Positions 6,035 to 6,740 of a stretch of 6,740 nt of DNA are shown one piece after another (positions within the stretch are counted from its first letter, which is position 1; every line of letters begins with the position of its first letter). The DNA lies in contig JAUWNF010000183.1 in NCBI GenBank assembly GCA_030612785.1, positions 1-6,740 on the forward strand, in the 5' to 3' direction. The notes beneath the pieces are model-generated. The model saw only the letters and a program-made list of their open reading frames with translations, was not told where the DNA came from and searched no databases. A program made the translations under genes and the position numbers. This stretch comes from Phycisphaerales bacterium. Its GTDB lineage: Bacteria > Planctomycetota > Phycisphaerae > UBA1845.

Positions 6035-6740
6035 TCACGGCACGGTGTTGCCGAACTTGGACTGAACCGTTGAAACGTCTAAGGCGGTGATCCAGCCTGC
6101 GGTGAACGGCGGGAACCGAACGACGTCGAACTGGAAGTTCGCTGGAGTAGCTGCGAGACCGAACTGGGCCTGGGTACTCGAGACGTCAATCGCGTCAACC
6201 GAGTACCGGGTAAACGGCGGGAAGATCACCGTGTTACCCACGAGCTGCGCGAACTGGAAGTCGTTATCGCCGGCCAGCGGGTTGCCCGCCACGTCCGTGA
6301 TAGCCGTCGGGCCGGAATTGCTCAACGCGACGTCGTAGCGATCCTGGTCCGCCAGCACCGGGTTCACGTCGATGTCCACTTCGGCGTGCGTGCCGTAGTT
6401 GGTCAGCGTGATGTTGGCGTCGGGCACGACCCACACGCCCCCGGCGTTGACTGCCGTGACCGTAATTGCACCTGTGGGAATCGGCGCCAGATCTTCGTTG
6501 AAGGTGACCCTCAGAGTCTGACGATTACCAGCGGCGAACTGACGCCCCTCAGGCGTAGCCCCGGAAAACCCGGTGCCCGTTGCGGTGAGGTCGATTGCGA
6601 CAGCGAAGTTACCCGACGCACCGTGCGCGGCGATACTCTCGGCCTGAGTGATCCACGGGCGGTTGATGTCCGGCAACTCGTAGGGCCAGACGGTCAACGC
6701 GTCCACGTCGTCCATCTCCGGGGTTGGTCCCATGATCAAA
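6035..6740 (-). CDS. Secreted Ig-like protein with dockerin-like tail, C-terminal part
   Basis: This is the C-terminal 234 or so residues of a larger protein. The frame is open to the window edge, and the TTG at 6739 is not taken as a start. Residues are numbered from that codon. About 45-165 form a beta-rich module with Ser/Thr/Gly/Asn-rich strands (TLRVTFNEDL, ITVTAVNAGG, ANITLTNYG, AEVDIDV, ITDVAGNPLAGD). This pattern is typical of SbsA/Big-type Ig-like domains in large exported planctomycete proteins. After it, two 22-residue repeats begin at Phe173 and Phe209. Their second halves (AIDVSSTQAQFG, ALDVSTVQSKFG) resemble the helix of dockerin repeats. The usual calcium loop is replaced by an FPPFT-containing segment. 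The protein is probably exported or surface-bound, but the signal peptide would lie outside the window. Its function is unknown. Two hairpins follow the stop codon. Confidence 0.8.
   Translation of the reverse strand, partial: LIMGPTPEMDDVDALTVWPYELPDINRPWITQAESIAAHGASGNFAVAIDLTATGTGFSGATPEGRQFAAGNRQTLRVTFNEDLAPIPTGAITVTAVNAGGVWVVPDANITLTNYGTHAEVDIDVNPVLADQDRYDVALSNSGPTAITDVAGNPLAGDNDFQFAQLVGNTVIFPPFTRYSVDAIDVSSTQAQFGLAATPANFQFDVVRFPPFTAGWITALDVSTVQSKFGNTVP
6050..6223 (-). repeat. Two 22-residue FPPFT/dockerin-like repeats in the protein tail
   Basis: Repeat 1 is encoded by 6158-6223 and repeat 2 by 6050-6115. Their starts are 36 codons apart. Twelve of 22 residues are identical (F-P-P-F-T at the start, then A, D-V-S, Q and F-G), and several others are conservative. 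The 14-residue spacer after the first copy begins LAATPANFQFDVV. Confidence 0.75.

Overview
The window is GC-rich bacterial chromosome, most likely from a member of the Planctomycetota. That assignment is an inference. It rests on the secreted Ig-like protein with a dockerin-like tail at the right end, the type of transposase remnant present, and the patchy use of Shine-Dalgarno sequences. No rRNA, tRNA, CRISPR array or phage gene is visible.

Left part (1-2448, minus strand): a classic lipid/ribosome operon, transcribed right to left as rpmF (ribosomal protein L32), plsX (acyl-ACP:phosphate acyltransferase) and fabH (beta-ketoacyl-ACP synthase III). The genes are 9 and 15 nt apart. A near-consensus sigma70-type promoter (TTGACA, 17-nt spacer, TATGGT) lies about 90 nt before rpmF. 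It shows that the long in-frame extension upstream of rpmF is not coding. FabH starts fatty-acid synthesis and PlsX passes acyl chains to phospholipid synthesis, so the operon couples membrane lipid supply to ribosome production. The last 122 bases probably lead into the next gene of the operon, which cannot be identified.

Middle (2449-5197): a non-coding stretch holds a 10-bp direct repeat spaced one helical turn apart and a 65-bp palindromic element. Next come a plus-strand DUF819 (YjcL-like) polytopic membrane protein and, convergent to it, an exported peptidyl-prolyl isomerase. The isomerase joins a cyclophilin domain to an FKBP domain through a charged helical linker, an uncommon two-family architecture with both active sites apparently intact.

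Right part (5198-6740): a gene graveyard holds an internal piece of an IS1-like transposase abutting, in a different frame, the C-terminal tail of a transaldolase. After two strong hairpins comes the C-terminal part of a minus-strand secreted protein that runs off the window. Its Ig-like domain is followed by two 22-residue repeats that look like dockerin repeats whose calcium loops have been replaced by an FPPFT motif.

I see no evidence for a wholly new multi-gene system. The items most worth checking are the double PPIase, the calcium-less dockerin-like tail, the transposase/transaldolase junction and the palindromic element.
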